DNA from: SIG598 sp045538015
Lineage (GTDB): Bacteria; Bacillota; Clostridia; Oscillospirales; Acutalibacteraceae
Direction: 5' to 3'
DNA length: 64,000 nt
Assembly (NCBI GenBank): GCA_045538015.1
Contig: JAZSQO010000067.1
Coordinates: forward strand, 62,001 to 126,000
Position 1 is the first letter of the stretch. Each line of letters opens with the position of its first letter. Under the pieces are notes generated by a model, which did not search any database, was not told the DNA's origin, and saw nothing but the letters and a program-made list of their open reading frames with translations. Below are positions 16,393 to 24,502 of this stretch, piece after piece. The position numbers were made by a program, and so were the translations under genes.

Positions 16393-16566
16393 TTAATCCC
16401 CCAGCTATGCTGGAGAGAGAAGCAAGCAGGCTGAAATAAAAGCCTCCGATGGTATATTTTATTGGATACCTGAAAGGAAAGTCTGCACTGATGGATATAT
16501 GACCGACACCCCGAACTCGGCAACAAATGGGATAGGAGTTTCTGGGTGAGAGTGGTGGTCATGACT
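16393..16566 (+). ncRNA. HEARO-like structured RNA (orphan IscB omega RNA candidate)
   Basis: A highly structured intergenic segment with no reading frame of note. Stems visible by eye: CCAGC/GCTGG (16401-16405, 16409-16413), AGGCT/AGCCT (16428-16432, 16441-16445), GGTAT/ATACC (16451-16455, 16466-16470). A nested 3' helix follows: ATGACC/GGTCAT (16499-16504, 16557-16562), CACCC/GGGTG (16507-16511, 16544-16548), AACTC/GAGTT (16514-16518, 16536-16540). The 3' part, with ACTCGGCAACA, GGAGTTTCTGGGTGAGAG and GGTCATGACT, matches my recollection of the HEARO motif, later recognised as guide RNA for IscB. No iscB or tnpB lies in the window. Boundaries are approximate. Confidence 0.55.
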
Positions 16567-16683
16567 AAATTATTCTTTCTATAATTCTTCCCATTCAATG
16601 AATTTTGGTAATTGTAGTGTTTCAAAAAATTCCTCAACTGCTGACACTGCATCTTCAATTTTTACAATTGAATAGGGAAAATG
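16567..16683. other. AT-rich intergenic stretch, no feature seen
   Basis: Short low-GC segment between the structured RNA and the small minus-strand gene. I see no convincing gene, repeat or promoter here. Confidence 0.4.
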
Positions 16684-17049
16684 TTACAAAAAGTATTTTT
16701 CTACTTCTTCACAATGTTTCAAAGTGTTTTTTTTCATATATTGCTTACATTGTCCAAGAATATCGTGTCCTTCATCTGCTAATTGCTCTAATACTGTAAA
16801 ATCTAAAACCTCTTTAATCTTTACATCTTCACACATTGCCATATTTTCTAAAAACGAAAACACTTTATTTATTTCAAGCATTTTATTATTCTGAACAATA
16901 TGAAGAATATATGGAACTATAACCATACCAAATACTGTGTGTATTCCATCAGTTTCATCTATCAGATTCTCTTTTTCTTTAATCTCAAAATAGGAGTAAC
17001 CTTCTGGAATTTCTTTTTTGAAAGTTTTATATAATTCATCATATTCCAT
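16684..17049 (-). CDS. Small AT-rich orphan protein, DUF7674/immunity-like
   Basis: 121 residues, acidic, no signal or membrane segment. The middle reads LEINKVFSFLENMAMCEDVKIKEVLDFTVLEQLAD, recalling small proteins found as immunity partners of polymorphic toxins (DUF7674-like); I am not certain of the family. Its base composition is far lower in GC than every neighbour, and no toxin gene accompanies it. It is likely acquired horizontally. It follows a gene remnant by a few bases. Confidence 0.55.
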   Translation of the reverse strand: MEYDELYKTFKKEIPEGYSYFEIKEKENLIDETDGIHTVFGMVIVPYILHIVQNNKMLEINKVFSFLENMAMCEDVKIKEVLDFTVLEQLADEGHDILGQCKQYMKKNTLKHCEEVEKYFL

Positions 17050-17055
17050 ATACTA

Positions 17056-17190
17056 TCACCTCGAACATTCTAAATACTTTTCCAATTCAACAATGCTAAA
17101 GTCATTATTCTCCAACATATTTATAATCTTTTGTACATTATTGATCTTATTACCTACCTGAAAGCTCCATTCTTCTTTGACACATCTCAT
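17056..17190 (-). pseudogene. Fragment of an AT-rich gene
   Basis: A frame of 44 residues from an ATG at 17190 (MRCVKEEWSFQVGNK...), ending seven bases before the immunity-like gene. The frame continues upstream without a good start into GC-rich sequence near 17245. It looks like the surviving 3' end of a longer gene, perhaps the former partner of the small protein that follows. Not identified. Confidence 0.4.
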
Positions 17191-17298
17191 TGGTATATTA
17201 TAAAGGTGTCGAAAGCCAATATCAATGACTGGATAAAAAAGGACACAAACATTCAAAAACACGCGGCTTTTGCGCATTGCCAAATACCGCCGCTGTGA

Positions 17299-17304
17299 TA
17301 TAAT
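17299..17304 (+). promoter_or_regulatory. -10 element of the MATE gene promoter
   Basis: TATAAT at 17299-17304, preceded by TTGCCA at 17277-17282 with 16-base spacing. The start codon is about 30 bases downstream. Confidence 0.6.
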
Positions 17305-17332
17305 GAGAAAAATACAATATTCGGAGAAGCCA

Positions 17333-18703
17333 ATGAATAAATTCGCAAAAGACCTTACCACGGGGAGTGTCTTCGGCCAGCTGGTTCGATTTGCGATCCC
17401 TTTCTTTTTCAGCAATCTGATCCAGTCGGTCTACAGCGTGGCGGATATGATGATCCTGGGCCACTACGGAGGCACAAACAGCCTTTCGGCAGTGAACACC
17501 AGCAGCCAGATCGCCCTTATAGTTACCAATCTCGCCATGGGTATTTCCACGGGAGGCACGGTCATGATAGGCCAGTATCTCGGGGCAAAGCAGGAAGAGC
17601 GCATCCGGCGCACCACCGGCACCCTGCTGGTAACACTGGCTGTGCTTTCGGCGGTGCTCAGCGCGGTGCTCTTGGCCGTCACCGATCCGATGCTTCGGGC
17701 ACTGAATGTACCCGCGGAGGCCTTTGCCGAAGCCAAGGAGTATCTTGTGATAAACCTTGTGGGTTTGATTTTTGTTTTTGCCTATAACGCCCTCAGCGCC
17801 ATAATGCGAGGCATGGGCGACAGCCGCACTCCTCTTGCTTTTGTCACCATAGCCTGCATCGCCAACATTGTTCTTGATTTTATCCTCGTCGGCGCGCTGG
17901 ATATGGGAGCCGGAGGAGCGGCAGCGGCAACGGTGGCGTCTCAGGCTCTGTCGGCGGTGCTTTGCGTGATCTACCTGCGACGCAACAATTTCCTCTTCGA
18001 TTTCAGTCCTTCATCCTTCAGGTTTGACCCGGAGAGCTTCCGCACACTGATGAAGGTCGGCCTGCCCACCGGAGTGCAGCACGTGGCCACCAATTTCTCC
18101 TTTCTGCTGCTCACCGGCCAGATCAACGGCATCGGCGGCGCCGCGGCGGGAGCGGCCACGGGTATTGTCAACAAGTTCAACGGCTTTGCCATCCTGCCCG
18201 ATATCGCCGTCAGCTCCTCAGTTTCTGCCATGATATCCCAGTGCATGGGCGCGAAAAAGGAGCACCGGGTCAAAAAAGCGGCCTTGTACGGCGCTGTTAT
18301 CTGCTGCGTCATCAGCGCGGTCATATTCGCGCTGGCCAATCTCTTCCCGGCTCAGATATTCCGGCTTTTCGGCGCGGAGGAGGATATCATTCAGGTTGGC
18401 ACAAAGTATATGAGAGCCTTTTCCTTTGAATATGTCTTCCTTCCCTTAATCATCTGCTTCAATTCCATTTTTACCGGCACCGGCAATGGCTGGATAACGC
18501 TCATCACCAATGTGGTATCCTCCTTTGCGGTCAGAATACCGCTGGCCTATTATCTCGGAGAACAGCTGGGCGTGTTCGGCATCGGCTGCTCCGTTCCCGC
18601 GGCGACTCTTGCGGGCGGCCTGATCGCCTTTGTGTTCTATCTGTCCGGCGTATGGAAGAAGAACGCGGTAATAAAAGAAAATGAACAACCGGTCTCCGAT
18701 TGA
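17333..18703 (+). CDS. MATE family efflux transporter
   Basis: 456 residues from ATG 17333 (GGAGAAG upstream); an in-frame ATG at 17270 lies before the promoter -10 and is not credible. Twelve hydrophobic segments in two similar halves, with ADMMILGHYGGTNSLSAVNTSSQ near helix 2 and ALSAIMRGMGDSRTPL near helix 6, both MATE hallmarks. It probably exports cationic drugs or metabolites by H+ or Na+ antiport. It stands alone with its own promoter and terminator. Confidence 0.9.
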   Translation: MNKFAKDLTTGSVFGQLVRFAIPFFFSNLIQSVYSVADMMILGHYGGTNSLSAVNTSSQIALIVTNLAMGISTGGTVMIGQYLGAKQEERIRRTTGTLLVTLAVLSAVLSAVLLAVTDPMLRALNVPAEAFAEAKEYLVINLVGLIFVFAYNALSAIMRGMGDSRTPLAFVTIACIANIVLDFILVGALDMGAGGAAAATVASQALSAVLCVIYLRRNNFLFDFSPSSFRFDPESFRTLMKVGLPTGVQHVATNFSFLLLTGQINGIGGAAAGAATGIVNKFNGFAILPDIAVSSSVSAMISQCMGAKKEHRVKKAALYGAVICCVISAVIFALANLFPAQIFRLFGAEEDIIQVGTKYMRAFSFEYVFLPLIICFNSIFTGTGNGWITLITNVVSSFAVRIPLAYYLGEQLGVFGIGCSVPAATLAGGLIAFVFYLSGVWKKNAVIKENEQPVSD

Positions 18704-18713
18704 ACCAAATAAA

Positions 18714-18754
18714 AACCGGCCTGCCTCAGGAAAACGCTCCGAGGCAGGCCGGTT
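18714..18754. terminator. Strong bidirectional terminator
   Basis: Fourteen-base inverted repeat AACCGGCCTGCCTC / GAGGCAGGCCGGTT (18714-18727, 18741-18754) between the convergent MATE gene and the galactan transporter operon. Confidence 0.8.
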
Positions 18755-18793
18755 CTGTTTTGTGATTATTTGCGGTGGGAGTTTCCGACGATA

Positions 18794-19960
18794 TCAGCCC
18801 TTTACGGCGCCGCCGGTAACACCTTCCACATAATACTTCTGCAGGGACATAAACAGAATGGTGATAGGCACGGCCACCAGCAGTCCGCCGGCGCAGAAGG
18901 CAGTGAAATAGGTAGTGATGTGTTCCTTGTCAAGGAATTTGTAAAGACCAACAGCCACGTTATACGCTTCCTCGTGTCCGAAGGTGATGAGCGAGGCAAA
19001 CATAAAGTCGCCCCAGGGAGCGAGGAAGGCCATCATTACGGTGTAGATGATGATAGGCTTGGCCATGGGGAAGATGATGCTGAAGAAGACGCGCAGACGG
19101 GAAGCGCCGTCGATGGCCGCTGCCTCGTCCAGAGACTTGGGAATGGTGTCAAAGAAGCCCTTGGAGATGTAGTATCCCATGCCGGAGCTGCCCACGTACA
19201 CCAGAATGAGTCCGGGGATGGAGCCCTCGGAGGTGAAGCCGACCAGCTTGAGCAGGTAGTACAGAGCGATCATGGAAAGGAAGCCGGGGAACATTCCCAG
19301 CACCAGCATGACATTCATCAGCAGCTTTCTTCCGCTGAAGCGCAGTCTTGAAAGGGAATAGCTGACCGCAAGAACGATCACGGTCTGAACCACGGCGACA
19401 ACAAGAGCGATTATCAGTGTGTTGCTGTACCAGGAAAGGAAATTGGTTTCCTTGAACAGAAACTCAAAATTCTTCAGCGACCACTCTTTGGGGAAGAAGT
19501 AGCTGACCATGCACTGGGATTCACCTCGGAAAGCCTGGCATACAAGGTACACAAAGGGAATGAGCCAGATGACGCTCATCAGAATGAGCACCGTGTACAC
19601 AAGGGCATTGGAGCGCTTTTCGGCGGCCTTGTAGCTGCGGCTCGATTTTTTGTTTGCCTCAGACAGATCGATGGCCTTGTCCGGATCCTCCGGAATGTGG
19701 GGGAGAATAAGATCGGAGGGATAATCCTTGCCATCGTAGGGATCAATATCCAGCTCGGGATTCATGATGATGATATCTTCATCCTCGAGCAGCTCTTCGG
19801 CATCCGGTGCGGTTTCGGCGATTGCCTCGGCAGTGTTTTCGGCAGCCAGCTCGGCTGTTTCAGCGGCTGCAGCTTCAGTTTCGGCGATTGCCTCGGCGGT
19901 AAGCTCCTCAATGTTCTCGGGAGCGATTTCCGGATTGGTGTTTGGTGTGTTATTCATCAT
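18794..19960 (-). CDS. ganQ: Sugar ABC transporter permease, MalG/GanQ type, with acidic N-terminal extension
   Basis: 388 residues. The C-terminal 270 residues form a six-helix MalG-type permease with the ATPase-contact loop EAAAIDGASRLRVFFSIIFP. The first 110 or so residues are unusual: Ala/Glu-rich with repeats of the kind AEAIAETEAAAAETAELA, then an acidic segment LLEDEDIIIMNPELDIDPYDG. MalG homologues normally lack this. The start overlaps the malF-type gene by four bases (ATGA). Galactan specificity is inferred from neighbouring GH53 genes; maltose cannot be excluded. Confidence 0.8.
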   Translation of the reverse strand: MMNNTPNTNPEIAPENIEELTAEAIAETEAAAAETAELAAENTAEAIAETAPDAEELLEDEDIIIMNPELDIDPYDGKDYPSDLILPHIPEDPDKAIDLSEANKKSSRSYKAAEKRSNALVYTVLILMSVIWLIPFVYLVCQAFRGESQCMVSYFFPKEWSLKNFEFLFKETNFLSWYSNTLIIALVVAVVQTVIVLAVSYSLSRLRFSGRKLLMNVMLVLGMFPGFLSMIALYYLLKLVGFTSEGSIPGLILVYVGSSGMGYYISKGFFDTIPKSLDEAAAIDGASRLRVFFSIIFPMAKPIIIYTVMMAFLAPWGDFMFASLITFGHEEAYNVAVGLYKFLDKEHITTYFTAFCAGGLLVAVPITILFMSLQKYYVEGVTGGAVKG

Positions 19961-21468
19961 TGGAACTCCTCCTCATTCTTGATCGAGGGCGCTACGTTGT
20001 AGACGATGAGAGAGATGCCGGCAACCACGATGAAGGTAAGGATACCGATAACCGCGGCCATATTGTAGTCATTCTTCTCAAGGGTCAGAGTGTAGAGCCA
20101 GGTGATGAGCAGGTCGGTGTAACCGGCGCCGCCGTCGAATTCCAGCGTCTTGGGAGCGCCGGCGGTGAGCAGATAGATTACGTTGAAGTTATTGATGTTG
20201 GAAACAAAGGAGGTGAGCAGATAGGGAGCAGTGACCGACAGCATATAGGGCATGGTGATCTTGCAGAACTGCTGGAAGCCGCTTGCGCCGTCGATGCGTG
20301 CGCTCTCATAAAGCTCAGCCGGAATGTTCATAAGAATGCCGGTGGCGATGAGCATCAGATAAGGCACGCCAACCCAGAGATTGATGACCAGCACCATGAT
20401 GCGGGCAAGCAGCGGATCGGTGAGCCATTTGATGCCTTCGGAGATGATTCCCATGTTCATCAGCACACCGTTGACGATGCCGTTGTCGGCAAACATCTTG
20501 GAGACGAGGAGCAGGGAAACAAACTGAGGAACAGCAATGGTCATAACGAGGATGGTGCGGAAGCCCTTCTTGAACTTGATGCCCTTTTTGTTGATGAGCA
20601 TAGCCACAAGAATGCCGAGGAAATAGTTGCTGAAGGTGGCCACAAGAGCCCAGATGAGGGTCCAGAGCAGGATGCTGGAGAAGGTGTGGGCAAACTTGCT
20701 GTCGGTAGCGCCGATGCCAAGTATATTCTTGAAGTTATCAAATCCTACCCAGTCAAAGAGCGCGGTGGGCGGGAGATGGGCGTGGTCATAGTTGGTGAAA
20801 GCTACCAGTATCATGAAGAACAGCGGAATAACGGTGAAGATCACGATACCGAGCAGGGGAACGGCGAGCAGAGTCTTGTGGCACTCCTCGTCGGCAAGGG
20901 CGCGAAGATCGCCCCGGAAGTTTCTGGGCTTGATACCCTGCTTTACGAGCTTCTGGGCGGCGTAGCACTGCTTCACGCTTATTACCCATGAGGCAATAAA
21001 GCCGATGCAGACAAAAACGGTAAGCACGCCGTAAAGGAGGATCTGGAGACTGTTATCCTTGTAGGCGATAATTTCCAGACCCCATTCGTTGAGTTCAGTG
21101 GTTGCGGCGACATCGCCGAGAGAACGAAGGCCGGAAAGATAACCGATACCAAAGGCCTTCATGAAGAAGATAAATACGACCTCGAGGGTCAGGAACAGCA
21201 GACCGCGGATAGTCTGTCCGCGGAACAGCTGGCCGAAGCCCATAATGAAATAAGAGATCTTAGTAAGGATATCGCCCACAAAGAAGGTCTTGATGATATC
21301 CCAGATACCGAGCACGACAGCTTTGGCTCCGCTCCATATTCCCAGGCCGATGGCTTTTATTACATTCCAGATATACAGCGGTATATTGCAGATAAAGCAA
21401 AGGATGGAGTAGAAAAATCTGCCCACATCACCCATCTTCAAATACCGGACCGAATCTCTTTTCATCAT
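19957..21468 (-). CDS. ganP: Sugar ABC transporter permease, MalF/GanP type
   Basis: 503 residues. Two or three extra N-terminal helices (CFICNIPLYIWNVIKAIG, IRGLLFLTLEVVFIFFM) precede the MalF core. The family segment PPTALFDWVGFDNFKNIL and the EAA loop ESARIDGASGFQQFCKITMP are present. It pairs with the overlapping MalG-type gene. The ATPase subunit is not in the window; clostridial importers of this type often share a common MsmK/MalK elsewhere. Confidence 0.82.
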   Translation of the reverse strand: MMKRDSVRYLKMGDVGRFFYSILCFICNIPLYIWNVIKAIGLGIWSGAKAVVLGIWDIIKTFFVGDILTKISYFIMGFGQLFRGQTIRGLLFLTLEVVFIFFMKAFGIGYLSGLRSLGDVAATTELNEWGLEIIAYKDNSLQILLYGVLTVFVCIGFIASWVISVKQCYAAQKLVKQGIKPRNFRGDLRALADEECHKTLLAVPLLGIVIFTVIPLFFMILVAFTNYDHAHLPPTALFDWVGFDNFKNILGIGATDSKFAHTFSSILLWTLIWALVATFSNYFLGILVAMLINKKGIKFKKGFRTILVMTIAVPQFVSLLLVSKMFADNGIVNGVLMNMGIISEGIKWLTDPLLARIMVLVINLWVGVPYLMLIATGILMNIPAELYESARIDGASGFQQFCKITMPYMLSVTAPYLLTSFVSNINNFNVIYLLTAGAPKTLEFDGGAGYTDLLITWLYTLTLEKNDYNMAAVIGILTFIVVAGISLIVYNVAPSIKNEEEFQ

Positions 21469-21529
21469 AAGAATCGACCGTACCTTTCTTTTTTACGCTG
21501 ATGCCACAAGGGCATGAATACAGCAGAAA

Positions 21530-21572
21530 ACCGCCCCGGTGCCCAGTCACAGGGAAAGAGCACTGGGGCGGT
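21530..21572 (-). terminator. Attenuator hairpin 2 between binding protein and permeases
   Basis: Thirteen-base stem ACCGCCCCGGTGC / GCACTGGGGCGGT with one G-T pair (21530-21542, 21560-21572). It lies between the binding-protein stop and the MalF-type start, so it probably lowers permease expression relative to the binding protein. Confidence 0.6.
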
Positions 21573-21594
21573 TCCGTTCTGTGTGATTAACAGG

Positions 21595-21629
21595 CGCTGC
21601 ACCGGCAAAAGTTATTTACCGGTGCAGCG
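21595..21629 (-). terminator. Attenuator hairpin 1 after the binding-protein gene
   Basis: Perfect 11-base inverted repeat CGCTGCACCGG / CCGGTGCAGCG (21595-21605, 21619-21629), just past the stop codon; on the minus strand the loop is A/T rich. A transcript-stabilising 3' hairpin or partial terminator. Confidence 0.6.
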
Positions 21630-21646
21630 AAGGGAATTACTGAAAA

Positions 21647-22942
21647 TTACTGGGCAGCTTCGAGATCAGCCTGGAGACCGGCCAGAACATCGAGGAGCTC
21701 CTCGTCGGTCATGCCGTCATACAGACCATTGTTGATGTCGGTGCCGAAAGCCTCGGTGAGAGTCCAGTAAGCGTTGGGATACTGACCCTGACCGATGGTG
21801 TACTGAAGCTGATCAGCCAGAGCGGCCAGAGCGGGATTGCTCTGAACAGCGTCGAGAGCCTGAGCGTTCAGGTTGGAGGGACCCCAACCGAGCTCGTTGA
21901 AGCGGAGAACCTGCATCTCTTCGCTGGTGATGTAGTCAGCGACCATGTGGCAGAAGACCAGCTTGTCGGAATCGTTCTGGGGCTTTACGCCGACCAGCTT
22001 GAAGCCGCCGAAGCCGCCCATCTGGTACTCGTTGCCGTCAACAGTGAAGGTGGGGAGCTTGCAGGCAGCATAGTTCTCGCCGAGGAACTCTTCGATGGCA
22101 GCAGCGTCCCAGGTGCCGGTAACAGCAGCGGCAGCGTCGCCGCCTTCGGGATTGAACTTGGAAGCGAAGTCAGAGTTGAGCTGAACATGAGCGGGATCAG
22201 CAGCCATGGCGATCATAGCCTTGAAGGCAGCCAGACCGGCATCGCCATTATAGTCGCAGACACAGCCGGTGAAGGCACCGGTGTCGTCCAGCTCGTAGTA
22301 GCACTCAGCGCCGGCGCCGAAGAACCAGGCAGTGTTGTACCAGCCGCTCTGCAGATCCATGTAGATCTTCTTGCCGGCGGCGTTGCACTGCTCGAGGATA
22401 GCCTCGATGGAGCTGGTGTCGGTGATGACAGAGCTATCATAGAACAGGAAATAGCCGTTGTCAGAGGTCTCGGGATAAGCGTAGACGGTTTCGCCGCTGG
22501 TAGCAGCGCTGATGGAACCAGCATCGTTGTTGTTGTTGATGTTCTCAAGGAAGACTCCGCCCGGCTTGGACAGAGCGCCGACGGAAACCAGACGGGCCAG
22601 CTGATCCTGAGCGAAGCCGAAGACGTCAGCACCGGCCTCAACGTCGGTCAGCATCTGGGTGGCAGCGTCGCCTTCACCCATAGCGGAAACGGTGATGTCG
22701 TAGTGAGCATACTCCTCGCCGAGGCCGCCCTGCCACTCGTCAAGAGCCTTCTGGGTCAGGTCAACGGTGTTCTCGGGAGCCCATACGGAAATCGCGACGG
22801 GATCCTTTGCGGGAGTCTCAGCCACATCAGCGGAGCTGGGAGTCTCAACTTCGGGAACGTCGGTCTCTCCGCAGCCGCCCAGCATCACAGCGGAGCTGGC
22901 GAGCATGGTCAGGGAGAGAAGGATAGCAAGGATTTTCTTCAT
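21647..22942 (-). CDS. ganS: Sugar-binding lipoprotein, MalE/GanS type
   Basis: 431 residues. The signal peptide MKKILAILLSLTMLASSAVM ends in lipobox LGGC. The mature protein is a family 1 sugar-binding protein: VAISVWAPENTVDLTQKALDEW at the N-terminus, EGDAATQMLTDVEAGADVFGFAQDQL, and AAVTGTWDAAAIEEFLGENY. First gene of the importer operon, with a strong promoter at 23046-23074. Binding of galacto-oligosaccharides is inferred from the GH53 neighbours. Confidence 0.82.
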   Translation of the reverse strand: MKKILAILLSLTMLASSAVMLGGCGETDVPEVETPSSADVAETPAKDPVAISVWAPENTVDLTQKALDEWQGGLGEEYAHYDITVSAMGEGDAATQMLTDVEAGADVFGFAQDQLARLVSVGALSKPGGVFLENINNNNDAGSISAATSGETVYAYPETSDNGYFLFYDSSVITDTSSIEAILEQCNAAGKKIYMDLQSGWYNTAWFFGAGAECYYELDDTGAFTGCVCDYNGDAGLAAFKAMIAMAADPAHVQLNSDFASKFNPEGGDAAAAVTGTWDAAAIEEFLGENYAACKLPTFTVDGNEYQMGGFGGFKLVGVKPQNDSDKLVFCHMVADYITSEEMQVLRFNELGWGPSNLNAQALDAVQSNPALAALADQLQYTIGQGQYPNAYWTLTEAFGTDINNGLYDGMTDEELLDVLAGLQADLEAAQ

Positions 22943-23045
22943 TTTTTTTACCCTCCAAATAGATAGATTTTATTTTTTGCCGATTGTTCGGCAAGGTTCC
23001 TGATTTAGAATTGCTTGGTTATTATCAACAACTAAGCACAGTGCA

Positions 23046-23074
23046 ATATTAACATTTTAACGTTGAATTGTCAA
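23046..23074 (-). promoter_or_regulatory. Promoter of the ganS-ganP-ganQ operon
   Basis: Minus-strand consensus TTGACA (23069-23074), 17 bases, TAATAT (23046-23051). The spacer contains TTCAACGTTAAA, a CG-centred palindrome of the kind LacI-family regulators bind; the LacI gene at 26738 is the obvious candidate. Confidence 0.7.
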
Positions 23075-23139
23075 CAAAAAACTGTGCCTGGCAGACAAAA
23101 TCGTTAAAATATAAAATTTGTCAATGGGTTACTTGTGTA

Positions 23140-24285
23140 CTATTCGCACTTTCTATTTTTGAATGCGGCAAGAGCAGGTGTGGGATTGCCATCATAGTCA
23201 AAAAGACACAGATGTGCCCACTCGTTGCCGCCCTCCTTGTGGGTCTCGTCCACATATACACGTGCCGATTCGGTGGCCCATGTGGTACCCGGCATAGGCA
23301 GCCAGCCCGGCTCCCAGTACCACAGTCCGGCTCCAAGACCGCCGTGGATGCTTTCCACAGTGTCGGCCAGCGTCATCAGAAAATCCCTCTGACCTTCGGG
23401 AGTGTAGGGACAAGGGGGAAGAGTGCCGTCCGGAGTCACCTCGGGAACGCTGTTGGCCACGCCGGAAACACTGCAGTTGGGGTGGGGAACGGTGGTAAAG
23501 GCGTAGGCGGTTTCCACAACATGGATTGGCTTACCGTAACGAATAGCCATGTCGTCCATGTTGGCCTTCAGGCGGTCAAAGCCGCCGTGCCACACGGGAT
23601 AGTAGGAGGCGCCGATCAGGTCAAAGTCAAGGCCGCGCTCCACCATGGCGTCAAACCATCCGCGCCACAGCTCGTTGTTGCCGCTGTTTTCGAGGTGGAT
23701 CATTATCTGGGCACTGCCGCTTTCGCGGACAGCCTTGCAGCCGGCGTTGAGTATCTTTGCCAGATTGTCAAGCTGTCCGGGCAGCCCCTCGGGTTTGTCC
23801 CAGTCCAGCTTGCCCAGAGGCCACAGCATTCCGTGGGTTATCTCGTTGCCTACCTGAACCATATCGGGATAAACACCCTCGACCTCCATGACCGAAAGGA
23901 CATTCTTTGTGTAGAGGTAAAGCTCCTCCACAGCCTGCTCCAGAGCCATTCCCCGCCATGCCTTGGGAAGCTGCTGCTTGGCCGGGTCGACCCAGAAGTC
24001 GCTGTAGTGGAAATCGAGGAGGATCTTCATGCCCGCGGCCTTTGCCCGGCGGGCAAGGCGTATTACGCAGTCAAGGTCGCAGGTACCGGCTCCGTAGCCT
24101 TCGCCGTCCTCGTCCCGGGGATCGAGCCACAGACGCAGGCGGGCTCCGGTGGCGCCGTACCGCGCCAGTATCACCGGAAGTTCATCCGGCTTGCCATTGT
24201 CGAGAAAAACTCCGCCGGCCTTTTCCACTTCCTCCAGAGAGGAAAAATCCATTCCAATTATAATAGCCATATCTATAATAGCCAT
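23140..24285 (-). CDS. Cytoplasmic GH53 endo-beta-1,4-galactanase
   Basis: 381 residues of glycoside hydrolase family 53. The acid/base Glu is in MVQVGNEITHG and the nucleophile Glu in IHVVETAYA. Other family marks are RLRLWLDPRD, LLDFHYSDFWVDP and GLGAGLWYWEPGW. There is no signal peptide, which is unusual because most GH53 enzymes are secreted; it presumably cleaves imported galacto-oligosaccharides. Two candidate starts, ATG 24285 and ATG 24270, lie in a perfect 15-bp tandem duplication at 24259-24288. The upstream stop and this start form TGATATG. Confidence 0.87.
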   Translation of the reverse strand: MAIIDMAIIIGMDFSSLEEVEKAGGVFLDNGKPDELPVILARYGATGARLRLWLDPRDEDGEGYGAGTCDLDCVIRLARRAKAAGMKILLDFHYSDFWVDPAKQQLPKAWRGMALEQAVEELYLYTKNVLSVMEVEGVYPDMVQVGNEITHGMLWPLGKLDWDKPEGLPGQLDNLAKILNAGCKAVRESGSAQIMIHLENSGNNELWRGWFDAMVERGLDFDLIGASYYPVWHGGFDRLKANMDDMAIRYGKPIHVVETAYAFTTVPHPNCSVSGVANSVPEVTPDGTLPPCPYTPEGQRDFLMTLADTVESIHGGLGAGLWYWEPGWLPMPGTTWATESARVYVDETHKEGGNEWAHLCLFDYDGNPTPALAAFKNRKCE

Positions 24286-24288
24286 ATC
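24259..24288. repeat. Perfect 15-bp tandem duplication at the GH53 start
   Basis: TATAATAGCCATATC occurs twice head to tail (24259-24273, 24274-24288). It duplicates the start codon region, adding MAIID before the family-like N-terminus. Confidence 0.85.
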
Positions 24289-24502
24289 AATCGGGAAACT
24301 CCGTTATTCTCTTGAGCATATTCCGATAGCGGAAGCGTGCCATTTCGTTCTTCTGCTTTACATCCTCCTCGCTGCCGGTGTAGCAGCAGCGCAGGCAGTA
24401 ATATTCCTTCTTGTCACTGTCGTAGAACATATCCAGGTCAAGATCTCTCATAAAGCATGAGGGGCAGCGGTAATTCAGTTTGCCTTTTGAAGACTGAGCC
24501 AT
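24287..24502 (-). CDS. Small zinc-ribbon protein
   Basis: 71 residues with two Cys pairs, CPSC and CLRC, 21 residues apart, forming a zinc ribbon. The rest is charged (EDVKQKNEMARFRYRNMLK). The function is unknown. It overlaps the upstream DUF3863-like gene by 28 bases and precedes GH53 by one base, so it belongs to the same operon. Binding of nucleic acid or a protein partner is possible. Confidence 0.65.
   Translation of the reverse strand: MAQSSKGKLNYRCPSCFMRDLDLDMFYDSDKKEYYCLRCCYTGSEEDVKQKNEMARFRYRNMLKRITEFPD

Noticed and set aside
16393..16566. IS200/IS605-type solo end or MITE
   Set aside because: The terminal hairpin and AT-rich setting first suggested this, but the 3' helix pattern fits HEARO better and no transposase or second end was found. 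The transposon idea is not fully excluded.
16338..16658. 106-codon minus-strand frame over the structured RNA
   Set aside because: It lies across the conserved stems, lacks a ribosome site and has no recognisable sequence.
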